From NCBI RefSeq assembly GCF_026230105.1, contig NC_079480.1, positions 10,396,488-10,460,487 on the forward strand: a stretch of 64,000 nucleotides of DNA, in the 5' to 3' direction. The notes under the pieces are model-generated. The model saw nothing but the letters and a program-made list of their open reading frames with translations. It had not been told where the DNA came from and made no database searches. Made by a program: the position numbers and the translations under genes. Source of the stretch: Diorhabda sublineata. Lineage: Eukaryota > Arthropoda > Insecta > Coleoptera > Chrysomelidae. Of this stretch, positions 30,301-45,300 are shown one piece after another. Position 1 is the stretch's first letter; each line of letters opens with the position of its first letter.

Positions 30301-33300
30301 TTCTGTCTACGTGCTTGGCCGTTGCCACAGTTTCTCTCATAACTTTGCTATGTTTTTCCATTAATTAGTCGACGATCGGAATTCTCCTCCAACTCCTGAA
30401 TTAATTCATAATATTTCTTCATGTTCTTCTTATCCAACTCCATTTTACATTTGAATTAGTTTTTCAGCCTATTCCGGTAAAGAAGTTACAAGGCTTTAGA
30501 ATAAAATGATACAAATCTATGGAGATTTTTATCTCAGATACCATATTTTCCAAAACTACAGTATCAATTTCTACCTCCAAGTTCTTATTTTCGACACAAA
30601 CGAGTATTCCAATAAAACAATTAAATAAAAAGAATTACATTACTGAACAACAAAAAAAATAGACCCTAATATAACACCGTCTCAACCCACTAACGTCTGT
30701 AGTCACTATAAGACTTTTCGAAAACTATGATCGGGTTAACCCGACCATGATCTGGGGGTTCCGAAAGTAACCCGGATCACATTCATCGTTCGGAAACTGA
30801 TTTAAGTTAATCCTTAATCGTTATCATATGATCATTTTTACCCTTGTAGCTCAACTGACGGGTTATTTCATTCGTCTATGGTTTTTTGAACTTGAAAAGT
30901 TCTTTATTGGTAGGTTACTGAGGTTTGGAATTTATATATTTTTTGAAATTTAATTAAACTTTACTGCAAAATCTGTATGAGTGATAAATCCCTGCCCAAT
31001 AACAATTATTAAACATCTTGAAACTATTATACAACTAAGTAAATATCATCGAAAAATTAACACACACAAAAGTAATAAAACTCAAAAGTTCTTGTAGATC
31101 TTGTTATAGATTTTCACTGATAATTGAACATGACGTTCAAAAACTATCTACTTGAACTCGGATTATAGTTCCTGAAAAGTCCTTATGCAATCATTCGTAA
31201 CTAAATAATGAAGATCTTACTAAAAGTGGGTACATGACAATTCTCTCGTCTTAGAAATATTTTTTAACCAGTTCAGACGGTCAGAGGCCGAAAACGGTCG
31301 ATTCATATAGTGGTAGTAAAAGCTTCTAGGGAGGTGAAGCGTTACTACTTGGTGTTGGGCACTTTGATCATATCTGAAAGTTTAACTAGAATCGGCTGCC
31401 AGGTATCCTACCGGTCTTGTCTCCACCATGCTTGGATATAACGGTGGAGTAGAGTTTAAGAATTTATTGTCACAAAACAGAGGTGGTTCTAGAACGACTT
31501 GAGCTTCTACATTTGATCAACATATCGCTTCAACATTTCCTCCTTGTCTTGTCCTCTGTAGTTCAAGTCTCTATCGATAGCCTTTGGTTCAAGCTTTGAT
31601 AGCTTTATATACCAATTACTTGGTGAAATTTCTCTGTACTGAATGACAGAATTTTTACTATCATAGCTTTCTTAGGATTAGGTACCAGAATCTCTAGTCA
31701 GAACCTTATTTGCCTGTATGAGATCAGCAAGCTTAGACTATAGTAATATTTTGATCCCGATGGTAAATGTGTAATAATGTATTCAGTAACAGTTGTGATG
31801 TTTCCGGATAAAGCTGCAGGCATCGCAAATCTTTCTATTTATCTGTTGGATGAAGGATGGACATGCACATCTTTTATATGATATTAGATAACTCCGTAGC
31901 TATCTCAACAATTTTGAACCAATTAATCACCCGTATTATCACAAAATATATTTACGGGCATACCATAATGTGCAAATAAAGGCTTCTTTATATGGAACTA
32001 TTTCATAAAGTACTTAGTACCATACAAGTGTCAACTCATTTAGAATACTTATCCACCTCGAGGAAAAATATCGTTCCTTAAAATGCCAAGGTGATGCATT
32101 ATTTATTCTTATAAGAATAAAACAATTTTTTACATATTTTTTCAATATTTCACTTTTCTATTTTTATTCAATCCTAAGCCAGATTAACTTGGGGTGTATG
32201 ACTGTTTTATTGTTATTGGGAGTTGTGACATATACTTTTTTCTCTTTCTATTTTATCCTTTTTGTCTGCGATAGTTCTTTCGAATTTTCAAATCCGTGTT
32301 TTTTGGTCTTCTATAATTATTACCTACTATTTCACAATTACAACTCCTAGTCAAACGTCACTCCTATGTGACACATTATATTTTACGTTGTACCTGAAGC
32401 ATAGCTTCACACAAGATATAATTTTGATTTTCGTCAACTTTTTACTTCTTAGATTTTTTTATATATTTTTCGTGAAGAATCATCTTAGATCTCTTTCGTT
32501 TGTTGTTTGTTGTCTTTGCGATTGTTGTAGCTTCTCTTGAAACTACTAAAACGATGTTATATGTTATTTTCAAAAAATTTCAAATTTGGCGGTTATTGAG
32601 AGATCTTGATTAAAATATACACAAAATATGCCCTAATTGAAATTTAACAAATTTTCATGTTGATCTATAGATATTGTTTGGTTAGTTTGATTCATTTTTT
32701 AGCAATAATGCCCAAAATATAGGTTATCATTCCTCATTTCATAGTAGCTTCATTTTTCACACACGTTAATCAATATAATGTATGTTGTCTACGAACAAAA
32801 AAGTGAGAAGAAAAGTCCATCATTTTTAGAGGCGACTCTTCTTCATTAGAAGTATTGAATTCATCCACACCCTCAAAAACACAAAGGTGAAATTATGCTC
32901 TTCAATATTTTCTAAATATTGATTTCCTCATAACTTTTCAACAAACTTCTTGATAAATGTGTGATTTTAAAAAAGGCTCTAACTACATACTCTATTTTTT
33001 AAATAATATTGCAATGGTTAATTTAATCTGTCTATTCCAGGGCAAAACAAGCGTGGTAAAGCACAGTTATGCACCGGTATGGAACGAACAATTAATTTTC
33101 ACGGAAATGTTTCCGCCCCTTTGTCAGCGGATAAAAATTCAATTGAGAGCTGACGATCCAGTGAAACCGACGGTCATCGGAACCCATTTTATAGACTTAA
33201 AAACTATTTCCAACGATGGCGAAAAGGGTGAGATATGCAGGTTAGGTTAAGTTAGTGTGAAAAGTGCTTAGTTTATAAATCTTAATAACATTTAGATTTA

Positions 33301-36300
33301 GATCTGCTATCAAACTACTTGTATAGATTTAATGGTAGTAGCCTCTGAATTTATTCTTACTCAAAAACATTTACTTAATCAATTTCCTTCGGAGATGTTG
33401 AGAACAATATTGCAATTGGTAAAAGTTATGATAATAGACAACAGAATCGGAGATAATCAAAATAATGATTTCCCTATGTTAGCAGTAATATAATGATTCT
33501 TTTTTTTTTTGAAAATTCGAGTTATGTCATGATTTGCACGAAAATTGAACAAGCTAAATATAATCGTTTAAGTTTTTCGGCTCCTCAATCTGATTACATA
33601 ATCATCACTTTTTCTATCAAGCAAATATTTGTACCAAAATTGAGAAAATTAACATATTTTTCGTTTACTATGACCCATCTCCAGTCTAACAAGCTTACTT
33701 TATTCAATTTTGGAAGCATTATTTGCAAAATAATTAATAAATTACATCAATTTTAATGTTCTTTCTAAATTCGATTTCTCACATATTTCATGGAGAACTG
33801 TTTTGAACATCTTAGATGATATTGTGTCGCTTCTAAATTTTACTCAGAACAACTGTTAATTTATATAAAATCGTAAAGGCACTCAGATTGTTCAAGATTT
33901 TTCTAACTTTATGAACACAAACCCTTTTACGAAATTCTTTCTGTATATCATGTGGCTAGCTAGCAATTTTATGGAAGGAACCAAATAATTAGATTAAAAA
34001 ATACAATTTCATATTTTTTATAGGTTTTCTCCCGACATTTGGTCCATCTTTCATTCACATGTATGGATCTACAAGAGATTACAGTCTTATTGACGAACAT
34101 TCCAGTTTGAATACGGGGCTAGGAGAAGGTAAGAAGTGACAAATCCGTCCAATTCAGATAAATTTAGTTCAGTCTGGGACATTGCGTTAAGCACTATTAT
34201 TCACTTGGAATATATTAAACATCATGTATTCCAAACTGGGCTGGAAAACTCATCATGAAGTTAATGTTTACTCTATAGCCTAATAATTCTAATAAATAGG
34301 AATATATTTTGATTAAACGATGATAAGCTGATAATAAATGTTGTGCGTTTATCAATAAAAGAAAATAAAATTGAAAATAAAAATACTTTTACACATGATG
34401 TAAAATGAAAACTAAAAAAAACTATTATAAATAAAAAATAATTTGATCTTTTGAAATTTCTAACTGCATTTCGATGTTCACCCTTTGGGAGAGATATCTA
34501 GTAAGAAGGTGAATCTAGAAACGTTTTTTTTAAAAGATGAGATTAATCAAATATATGTTTAAAATATTTCTTTTTAATTTCAGGTGTGTCTTATAGAGCT
34601 CGTCTACTAGTCTCAATACGAACTGAAATCACTGATAGTATTGACCTTTCACCGGTAGCAATAGAGCTAGAACCTATTATACCAATCAATGAAGCTTTCT
34701 ATGCTAAAAACGAGGAATTCTTTCTATTCGCCACCATTTTAGATGCTTCTATTTTAGAAAAGAAGTTGGGAGATAAAGCAGTGCATTTTGAAATCAGTGT
34801 CGGTAACGCTGGAAATTCTATGGATGGACACAATCAATCTACTCGAGAACACTACGATTCTGACAATGAGGAACTGGGTAAATACATTGGATAATTTTCT
34901 TCAGCTCCTCACTTATTGGACCTTCTTATAGATTTTTCGTGATAATTTATCTTTGTATAAAATCTGATTTTATAAAAAATCGTTCAAAAAAACATATAAA
35001 AATAATAGTAATAATAATAATGATAATAAAACTAAAGGAGATAAATCATCACGAAAAATGGATATTGAGATTGAGATTTTCAAATCAAATATTTTTTCAA
35101 CACTATTAAAAAATAAAAAGGTTTTTGTATTCTACCGTGTGATTATATTGATGTTGTGGAATTACAAGTAATTAGTATATTTTCAACGAAACCAAGTCGA
35201 TATTGGTGGTCAAATTACACATTACAGTAGAGCTAAGTTTAAGATATTCAATATTAACGTCTTTTGATATAGAATTTAATGAAAATTTAATAGACTATAA
35301 TCTTCTTCTTACCTCCATAATATGTCTAACACCTGTTAGTTCTTCGATTTCTTTCCCCACTTTCGTGGTAAACCTCTACTCCGTGCTCTAATTAAAGATT
35401 TATCCCTTGCTATTTTGCTATTTTTACCAGTCTATCGTCTGTGATACCAATTCATTAATGTTATCTACGTAACATAATTGTCCAATTTTTTCCGCTTCTT
35501 TCTCGATCTAATTGTGTTTTCCCGAGATCCACCTGAGAAGTTTCATGATGTTCCTGGTCTTGTTTCTGATCTGTAGGTCGTTATAGGTCTAATTGTTGCT
35601 TTGTAAATTTGTGCCGTTGTTTCTTATGTGTATGTCCCGCCATTCTACGTTGATATCCTGCGACCTTATTTGTTCAAGCTACTTGTCCCCTTACCTCGTC
35701 TTTTACCTCTCCACAACTGGCTATGTCAATTCCAAGGTATTTGTGTTTTATTCTCTGTTGTTGTCGACCTAGTTCTAATTTGTATCTAATGGGCTCTTGT
35801 GATGTTGTCATGCATATGGTTTTTACAACCAAGATGGTCAAATTATACTGTTTTTCTGTGAGATTGAAGATATTCAATAATCTTTGAATATCATCTTCAT
35901 TTTCGGCACATATCATGGCGTCATCGGCATAGCACAGGATTTTGATTTCTTTGTCACCCATTCCGTAACGTTTGCCTAGCCGCACCTTTTTTATGATTTG
36001 ACCCATTACTATGCTGAATAACATGGTTCTAATTGAGTCTCCTTGTCTGATACCTCTATTGACCGGTAAGGGTTTTGTTTGTTTACCATTAATACGAGCC
36101 TACACTTGATTCTCTGAGTATATATTTTAGATGGTCTGGATTATATTGATAAGTATGTTTCTATTGCACAATTGGTGAATAAATATTCTAATTTAATACG
36201 GTCAAACGCTTTTGTGGGCCAATGAAGCATAAGAATGATCGTTTCTCATATTCTATGGATTTCTCAACCATTGTCGTAGGATAAATAAAGCATCTATGCG

Positions 36301-39300
36301 GTCTTCCTGATATAAATTCTTGCTGTTCGTCTTCTAGTGTTGTGATGGAGTTAACTTTGTTGGTGATAATTTTTGTAATAGTTTCAATGTTGAAACTGGC
36401 AAATTTATCATCCTGTAGTTAGCCGAACCTTGTTTATCTACTTCTCTCTTTCTTGTATTTAACAATGCAGCAGAATTTTTCGGATAAGATTTGTAAGTTC
36501 TTGGGTAAGAGATATTGGCCACCGTACTTTAGTAGTTCATTATGGACTCCATTTTGCCCTGGAGATTTTTAAGATCTGGTTGTAGGTAACAAAAAGAAGT
36601 TGAATAAGTTATGCTGGACAATAATTGGATGGGATTTACTGATTATCATACTGCTATTCAAATCACGCTAGAAAATAGTAGCTTGAATGGATTTGAATCA
36701 CTAGATAATATACAAATCTTTCTCGGGGAACATATTCCTGTTCCAGCGACAATCTGTTTGTAAGCGATTTATAATTGTTATGTTAATAAAAAGAAAGACG
36801 CAATTTTTAATTTACAAATAATGAAATACAACAAGTTTCTTCACATTTGCAATTGAAAAGTTTCATTTTCTGTAGTCCCATCATTTTTTCTTCCTTTTTT
36901 CGTCATATTTTCAATTTTTTTCTTATAATAGTATAATAAAAGTTCTCTGTTTTTTGTTATTTACTGGTAGATGCTTTCACAGCAATATTTTTAGTGGAAA
37001 GGAACCGAAGTAACTTATTAAAAACGAGTATTTAAATAACGACCTACAATGTCAATATGAGAGCTAACATCTCTGCAAATATAAGATTTCTTATATTTGC
37101 AGGCCATACCCTTGCCTGCAGATGAATCGGTCTTTGCCTACTTTGGAGCCGGTTCTCCCTTTTCAGTCCATTGTTTTGATTGTTCTTTTGTTTAAAATGT
37201 GATGTTGTTGGCTCACGTTCCATCCATGGTTATAGAATGACGCAAAATTTGGACTTTTTTTCTGTGAATAATTGCCAAAAACTCGATGAAAACATCTTCA
37301 CGATGTTGTTTTAGTTCCATTGTGAGCAAACGCGGTGCCCATTTAGTCGAAACTGCGATGCTGATCTTCACAGGCTGTAGGGCCTCGCTTAAACTTTGCT
37401 ACCCAATATTTTACTGTTGATAATGAACGAGCATTCTCAACCAGAATAGAATCTAGTTCAGCTTTCATATTGGTTGGGCTTACGCCTTAGAAATTCACTG
37501 ATAACGTGCACCATTGCTAATACAGTGGTATTTTTCAAGCAACTACCACCATCTCCAGGTTAAGCTAGGTACTCTGGGACTATCCTCGAATCATACAGTA
37601 CAAAATTTGATACAGTTACATCCTCTAATGTTAACACTATGCAAATCAACACTGGAAAAGTATGAGTCATCAATACGATTTATTGTTAAATCAAATCTCC
37701 TTCTACTATTTTAACTACCAATTGCCATTTTAAATATTATGGGGTACTAACGGTTTTATCAATTCTTAAATTTATTTTGAACTTAACTATTATATAATTA
37801 TAACCAAACATTGAGCCAAAACAGTGAAAAAAAGTTCTTATTGAAGTGAAAATTTCAATACCACGAAACTGTTAAAAAATAACATTTATTTTCCATGTTA
37901 CCAGTCGATACCTAATATAGAAGCACTAATAACTAGGCACGTGCCCAATTAATTATACTTATATCAGTTTTCCAACAATTATTTTACATCTTAAGACCAT
38001 AAATCTCTCAAACCTGACTGAACTGATATAAGATCCAAGGTAAAGCAAAATCAAATCGCGCACCACCAGTGTATTCAACTTTCTGGACGCTTGTTGTATG
38101 TAGGTCTCAAAAACTTTTGTTTCCGAAGCAAAATGCTGCCAAAAAGACTATACTACGTGATAAAAATTTACTTATAGTAATTCATATAATTTTTTATGAT
38201 ATAAGTACTACACATTAGTATCTAATAATTATTTTCAGAGGTAGTTACAACAGAAAGTGCCTCTTGGCAAAGCACAACGACTCCTACCAAACCAATGACT
38301 CATGATAAGGCGTTTTACTTCTTACCTTATTGGGATAACAAACCCTGTATGCACATTAGATCGGTGTGGCCAGATCATCGGAGACGAATGTACAATTCCA
38401 ATATCATTACAAAGCTCGTAGAACATTTCGTAAGTATTTATAACAAAAAAGATCAGTGATAGATGAACCAATAAATACAAATGTAAAGGTGTTTGATCGT
38501 ATCACATTTTTTAACATAACCAAAGTTAAATCTGAACTGAACTAATTTAGTATCCTTACTTCTTTATGAAGTAACATTGAATACAATACAAATATTGCCT
38601 GTTTATAGTGTATTTTATGCAAATTACTATCTCGCTTATCTTATAGCAGGTTTACATATCTCAACTTAAAAATTGTGCTTCACATTTATGAATTATTTGT
38701 ATGCAATTTAATCAGTAGCAACTGAAATTACTCGTTATGTGATTTTCTAATCTTTTGCGAGAAATTTTTCCATATGTAAAGTGCTCAGATATTATTTGCA
38801 GATAGTGAATGATAAAAATCAGAATCGAATTTCATTTTTGTTTCAAATATAAGAAATGTTGTAGTGTTAACGAACGAACGAGCTATAATTTCATGTTAAA
38901 CCCATTACAATCAATCTTGAAACCACCCTATAGTTTGGTCCGAGTACATGGTTATCATTTATTCTTCTCTAACAGCAAAATAAATTCAACTGCTCTAACT
39001 AGTAAACTACGATTGTACTTGAATAGACATAGACATTTCTCTGAAAATTCTTTTATTACATAAAAGGCACCGCGCCATTAAGAAGATAAATTCATTTGGT
39101 TAAAGTTTAGAAACCTTTAACCAAATTAGTTGTAATCATTTTCAGGAAGACGGGTTGTCGGAAGTGAATTCAGCGGTAGAAGCCGAGGATCCTGATATGG
39201 AGATTCAACTCAAACGAGTTTTAGATGACCTTTCGACGAGATGTGCTAAGTATATTATTCTATCGAAAGCGTCTTTGAGTGAGGCGGAAACTGGAAAGAC

Positions 39301-42300
39301 TAAACTTGATAAGGAACATCTGAAATTATGTCAAAGAGAAATTGTAAGTGTGAACTTATAGTTTATATTTAATGAATAAATGAAAAAATCCTTTGTTCTT
39401 AGGTGTATTCTTATTTTTAACAATTTCCAATTACAAATAAATGTTTTCAATAATAGATACACTTGAAATTGAGAACTTGGGATATGAATAATTTGATCTC
39501 TAACTATTTCCAAATTTATATTTAAACTTGGATATCGAAAACCCTGAACGAATTTCTGGATAAAAGAAATACCTTTCATATTATTGATTCGGAATATAAT
39601 ATGATAATACATGAGGCTTTGAAAACGGTTCTAAATAAAATTGTTATATCATTAGCTGTCATTCCCTTCCTCGGCAATATTATAATTCGCATAAACGTAC
39701 TTATTATCTATTCTTCTTTCATGCTGAATCAAATTATATTAGTACATCTTACTCAATATTCAAATTCGCGAGGTAGCCTGATTAACCGAAAAAATAGTAT
39801 ATCATTACTAGGCTCTTTCAATGACTTATCGCACAATAAAAAGGGAATGGGAATGTTTTAAAACAATGTAATTATAAATATTTGTTCACATTTTCTACAT
39901 CAAAATAAATTATATCTAAATATATTCACAGTCCTCGTGAGGAATTAGGTAAACATATACGTTAGAAATGATAATAGATGGGAACTTTTATTCTCAATAT
40001 ATTTAAGTTTTGAGATAAACAAATAAAACCAACTATTTATAATTGGATGTCTTTATTATTTTTCAAAAGTGTTTGAACCAATTTTCTAAGCATTTTTTCC
40101 ATTCCGATTAATGTACCTCCAAAACATATGATTCTAACGCATCAACGACTACTTAAGGTATAGAATACCGTTAACATCGCAATTCATTTTATTTTTGATC
40201 TGCGGATATAAGAAGAAATAATTGAGTGTCAAACAAGGACTGTATAGTGGATGACCCATCGATTCGATGTTTTGACTGATATTTTTGTTTGTTTGAACTG
40301 ATGTGGAAGAGCTCACATTGTCGAGATGGAGAATTATTCGTATTCTGGGATTTTTTCGAACTCTTCTAGCAAGCAAATGATTGTGTACCATTCAGAATTG
40401 ACCATCCTACGTTGCTCTAATGGAACGGTGATGGCATGTACAGTTATTCCGAAAACACAGGCGTCCACTTGCTTCGAAGTGCTTCGTGCGCTAACAACTT
40501 TTTTTGGTTGGCTCGTTTTGAAAGAACCATAATATACAATGTGTTTAATTTCTTTTTCATATGCATAGACGATTTTATAGACGTCTTTTGAATCGACATG
40601 AACTTTTTTTAAGCGATTGTTGAAATTATGCGGTACACAAAGTGAACAAACCCTTTTGACAGCCAAATGTTCATTCAATATTGAATGTATGCTAGTGAAA
40701 CTATTGCTTAAGTATGCCTCAATCTCACTCAATTCATAAAACCACTGAAACACGATGGCTCAAGATAGTGCTTTATCACCAAAAGTCGATGCAAGTTGAT
40801 CGGCACAGTGCTGATGGTTTAATACACGTCGAAAATCATTGTACGATTGCAAATATTTCAACAATGTCTAGATTTATAAAATTTCTATCCTCGCGTTCTT
40901 TATATCCTGAAACGGGAAAATTGCATTAATAAACTGAATACTTTCAGTCACTATAAGGAAACTAATTGTTTAAAAAACCCACTTAACTTGTAATTTATCG
41001 AATATCGATTCATCGACTCACATTTGATTCTTCGATGTCTCGTGAATTATATAATTCACAAATTAAACCATTTTATGCAAATTCCTAGCCAAAGCCTTAT
41101 AGGACAACCAATGTAATTCCTCTTCACAAACTGGGAACAACTATGTATAGTTCACTTATCCTCAATTCATACTAAATATAGTACAAGTATCATCAAGTCT
41201 ATTTCTGTAAAATATAATTTAGATTTATATTAAGTATTTTTGTGTCATTTTTGATAATATTTTGATATAATAGTATAGGAGCAAGTTTCGAAGTGTGGAT
41301 GTTTTCATGTAATTTATTAGAATAAGATCTACATATAATTGAATTCAAATACGGATATCTCAGTCAGTGGTGCGCAAATATCAATTTCTGTACTGTTGAA
41401 ATATATTAAATTGTTTTTCAACTGATTACAGATATTATTTTATTAGTGTTTAATAGTACAACAACTTATTAAAAAACGAAAAAAATTTTTTGTTTGGCAA
41501 TAAACTAATATTTTTATCATTTAAAAACATACAGGAACAAATTGGTAACTCTGCAAGAAATCTCAAAGCACTCGTCACAAAAAATTCCTTCAAAGAGAGA
41601 CTCAAATCGGCCCAGAAATGTCTCGGAAGATTGAAGCTCCTCGTAGAAGATGTAAGTAGATTATAATTTCTTATTTTGATAGAAAATTTAAATTACTCAA
41701 TTTTACACTAAACCTCTCACAAAATTCTGCGTTTCTGCGTTTTCCAAATACCATTCCTGAAATCATTAATGATGACAAAGATAGGATATACCGATTTATA
41801 AAAATTATTCAATTTTCATTGCCGACTTCGTGCATTGCGTTCACAAATCTCAATATAAGCCAACTTTTTAATGGTAATATCAGGGTAACTAACTCTTGAT
41901 TGTTAAATAATGATTCAGTTTTTCATATATTTATAAATTTTATCGGAAATTCATTTGGGTGATTTATGTATGAAAATAAGATATAGCAATTATATTTTTC
42001 AACACCGGAAAACTGTTTTTAAAAATTTTATCTATTACATTCACAAAAAATTACAATTTTCCAACTTTAATGAACAAACTAGTTTAACGATTGAATTAAC
42101 TGTATTCATTCAAAGAATGAATCGAATTCTTCTCTCAAATTACTTGAATGGAAATAATTAAAAGTTCTCGATTTATGTATGCAGGGATTTGGAGTCTCAT
42201 ATACACTACGACCCAAAGGATCTACTGTGTCCCACTCCATTAAAAAAGTCTAGAATGTGGGATGGCTTCCATTGCCAGAAATCTTCGTCTTATATTTTAT

Positions 42301-45300
42301 ACGCTCCCAGTTGTAATGCTCTGGAGTTCCTTAGTGTTTCAAACTGAATAGAGGTTCCGTCTTCTGTGTAACAAAACCTGCTCGCCGAATTTTCTGCTAA
42401 GACTAGTGTCTTTAAGTGTTTGTTGAGGCGACAGTGCCCCGATAGAACTCCTGTTAGTATTCGTAGATTGTTTTTACTTAGGTTGATACATTCTGCAGAT
42501 CTATACTCTGGTTATAGTTTCTCGGAAGAGCATTTGTTTGTCTCAGCTTCTCTAGGTTGTCCCAATAATTGGTTTTGCCCTTATCTACCTTGTTCTCCAG
42601 TACTTTTTCCATTGCTCTGTAGCTCATACCACAGAAGGGTTCGGGTCCCAAGAAAGGGTTATCTGCTTTAACGAGCTTATTATTATTGTTGTTTTTGCAG
42701 TATCTGCATCTTCGATTAACTATAACGTCTAATGTTGTGAAGTGAATTAGAAAGATGTATCTGAAATGTGAATACAGAGTTATATTATAATTGACTTATA
42801 TGTAAATCAGCAGTCATTAAAATTAAAGCAGTCATCTAGAATATGGTATTGGCGAGAGAGGATTTCCTAAAAATTTTTGGTTGCAATAGTTCTCAATAAG
42901 AACCTTGTTTATCCATAAAAATATTTTTTTATTCTGAAACTATAATGTAGAGATAATTAAATTGAAACGTGGAGGTTTTAATAAAAATGTTATACTGATG
43001 AATAAACTGAAACAAGTTCTCTCGGCGCGTGAGACTATAGCGCATTTTTACCGTTATCAATCACTGAATATTAACAAAAATCTTAATTTATAGAAGGAAG
43101 TTTCCATGAAGAATGAAATAAGAAAAATTATCATAATAATTACTTTTGCCAAGACACCATCGATTGTTGTGTTTGCGTTTATTGTAGCTTCTCTTGAAGA
43201 TACTGAATGTAATATGTCCTTTCAAAAAATTTTCAAATTCGGTGGTTGTTGAGAGGTCGTTTTTACACAAAGTAGGGCATTATCGAGATTTAACCAATTT
43301 TTGTGTCGATTTTTAGCGAGTTTAAATGAAATTATGTATAGAAAAAATTACATTTTGGTTAGTTTAATAAAATTTTTCCTACAATTGCCAAAAATTTCCT
43401 TCGTTTTGGCACAGTTACAGCTATACAGAAATTAAATGAAAAAAACCTCTGCTCGCTACATGCTGAGAATCGCTGCTATAGACGGACGGACGCACAAAAC
43501 CCTAGTGCATTTTTTACGAGAAAATGCTATAAAAATCGTTATTAATATTTCATCATTGTAATAACTTATTCAATATAAATTGAATTTAATAAAAAATTCT
43601 AATTGTGTACTTCATTAGTAGTTAGGTTAAGTTAGTAGTTAATAGACTGTAAGTATGTATTGAGCAGTCCCCGAGGACCTATCATTGTTTTTGATTTCCG
43701 TTAATTATTGAATTGCATAGTAGTAAACATTATTACTAAATTATTACTAAATATTTGTATTAACTTTTAACTTATTTAACACATGCACAAAGTTGAAAAA
43801 ATATATCAAATTAAATTTTCTTCACTGCACACCTCAATTAACTACAAAGTATACTTATCATAGTCAAATGAAAAATGACGTTATATTCAACAATGTAGAT
43901 TTACACCGAAAATATCAGTGATAGTAATTAACAGTTAGTGTTTATTTATTTATTTAGTATTAATATTGTACGCCAAGTGAATTACCTCTACTTAGGCATA
44001 TTTATTTAAACACACGTTTCTCAAATTCACTTGTTCAATTTTACTTCATTTTTATACTTTTAGCCACAACACGCTTTGCCAGATGTTTTCCTTTGGATTA
44101 TTAGCCGAGGAAAGAGACAGGCGTACCAACGCATAGCCGCTAGAGATATTATCTACTCTCCCGTCGAAGAAGAATGCGGAAAAGATTGCGGAAAAGTTCA
44201 AACGATGTTCTTGAAGGTTTGTGAACATTTTAGACCAGCATTCGTTTATAGGGCCAGTTTGAATATTCAAAAAGGAAGCAACTATACTAGATTATCCCAA
44301 TTGATTCTTCAATCGCAAAAATTTTAATTTCTTACTTAATTCTTATGTCTATCTACAGTTACGAGTGAAAGAAGTAGGGTTGAGTGTCTTTTCTCATTGA
44401 TTCTTTCTTCCAAAATTTTTTCCATTTCTTCCGGTCCTTTCGGTCCTCATGGAATTCATCCATCTAGATCTTCCTTGGTCCTTATCTGTTTCCCCTCTTA
44501 CTATTTTGGTTTTTAGTATTCTTCTTATAATCTTCTCCTCACTTATCCTTTTTTCATGTCCAAACCGTCTTAATTGTTATGTATTGTTCTGCAGGTTTTT
44601 TATTAAATATTTGCTCTACTCTTTACTCTACTACTACTATATTTGCTCTGCAAACCAGACCTCCACAGCTTTTATTACCTCCTCGTTGGAAGAAAATTTA
44701 CGACCTTTTAAACTTTTTTTCAGTTGTGGAAAGAGGTGATACTTGGACGGAGCCAAATTTAGTGAATAAGTGTTCTAGTAATTCAAACCGTAAATCATGA
44801 ATTTTTTGCATGGCAACATGAGATTTGTGTGCAAAAGAGCTGCAAAAACAAAACACCTTTAGCTTTCCGCGTCTTTTCTCTTTGATTCGTTCCCTTAGAG
44901 CGGTTAGTAATATCAAATAGTAATCTCCAGTTACTATTCTACTCTTATCCAAAAAATCATGATTACTTCATGGCAATAGCAAAACACTGAAGCAAGAGCT
45001 TTTGCAGCAGATTTTTGAACACGAAACTTCTTAGGTCTTGAAAAACAAGAATGGCACCATTCCATCGATTATTGCTTTGTTTCTGGATCTTAGCAATTTA
45101 CCATTTCTCATCCATAGTAACAATTCGATTTGAGAAGTCTACATCGTTTTCAAATCGAGCACAGATCGAACGCGATGCTTCTACCCTTGCCCGCTTTTGG
45201 TCAACATTCAAACATTTGGGGATCCATTTTGCAGCAATTTGTCTCATGTACAAATTGACGTGAACTATATGATGAAAGCGTTCGTATGAAATATTCAGTG

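Larger units (their letters stand above)
28454..33040 (+). other. Intron 7, 4.6 kb
   Basis: Contains the end motif of the dispersed repeat (28949-28972), a non-LTR RT relic (29500-30450), a stretch shared with 12.8 kb (31005-31190), a possible gypsy integrase scrap (31400-32080) and a repeat shared with 43 kb (32500-32715). I recognise nothing in 28460-28940 or 32720-33040. Confidence 0.7.
34878..38238 (+). other. Intron 10, 3.4 kb
   Basis: Contains a non-LTR RT relic (35290-36560) and a mariner relic (37105-37500), both antisense. The rest is AT-rich with nothing recognised. Confidence 0.75.
41652..44063 (+). other. Intron 13, 2.4 kb
   Basis: Contains an R1/Jockey-type RNase H relic (42190-42700, antisense) and a dispersed repeat (43160-43400). 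The rest is AT-rich with nothing recognised. Confidence 0.75.

Noticed and set aside
38241..38429. Alternative acceptor 2 bp downstream for exon 11
   Set aside because: It shifts the frame into a stop after about 20 codons and destroys the conserved LPYWDNKPC block.
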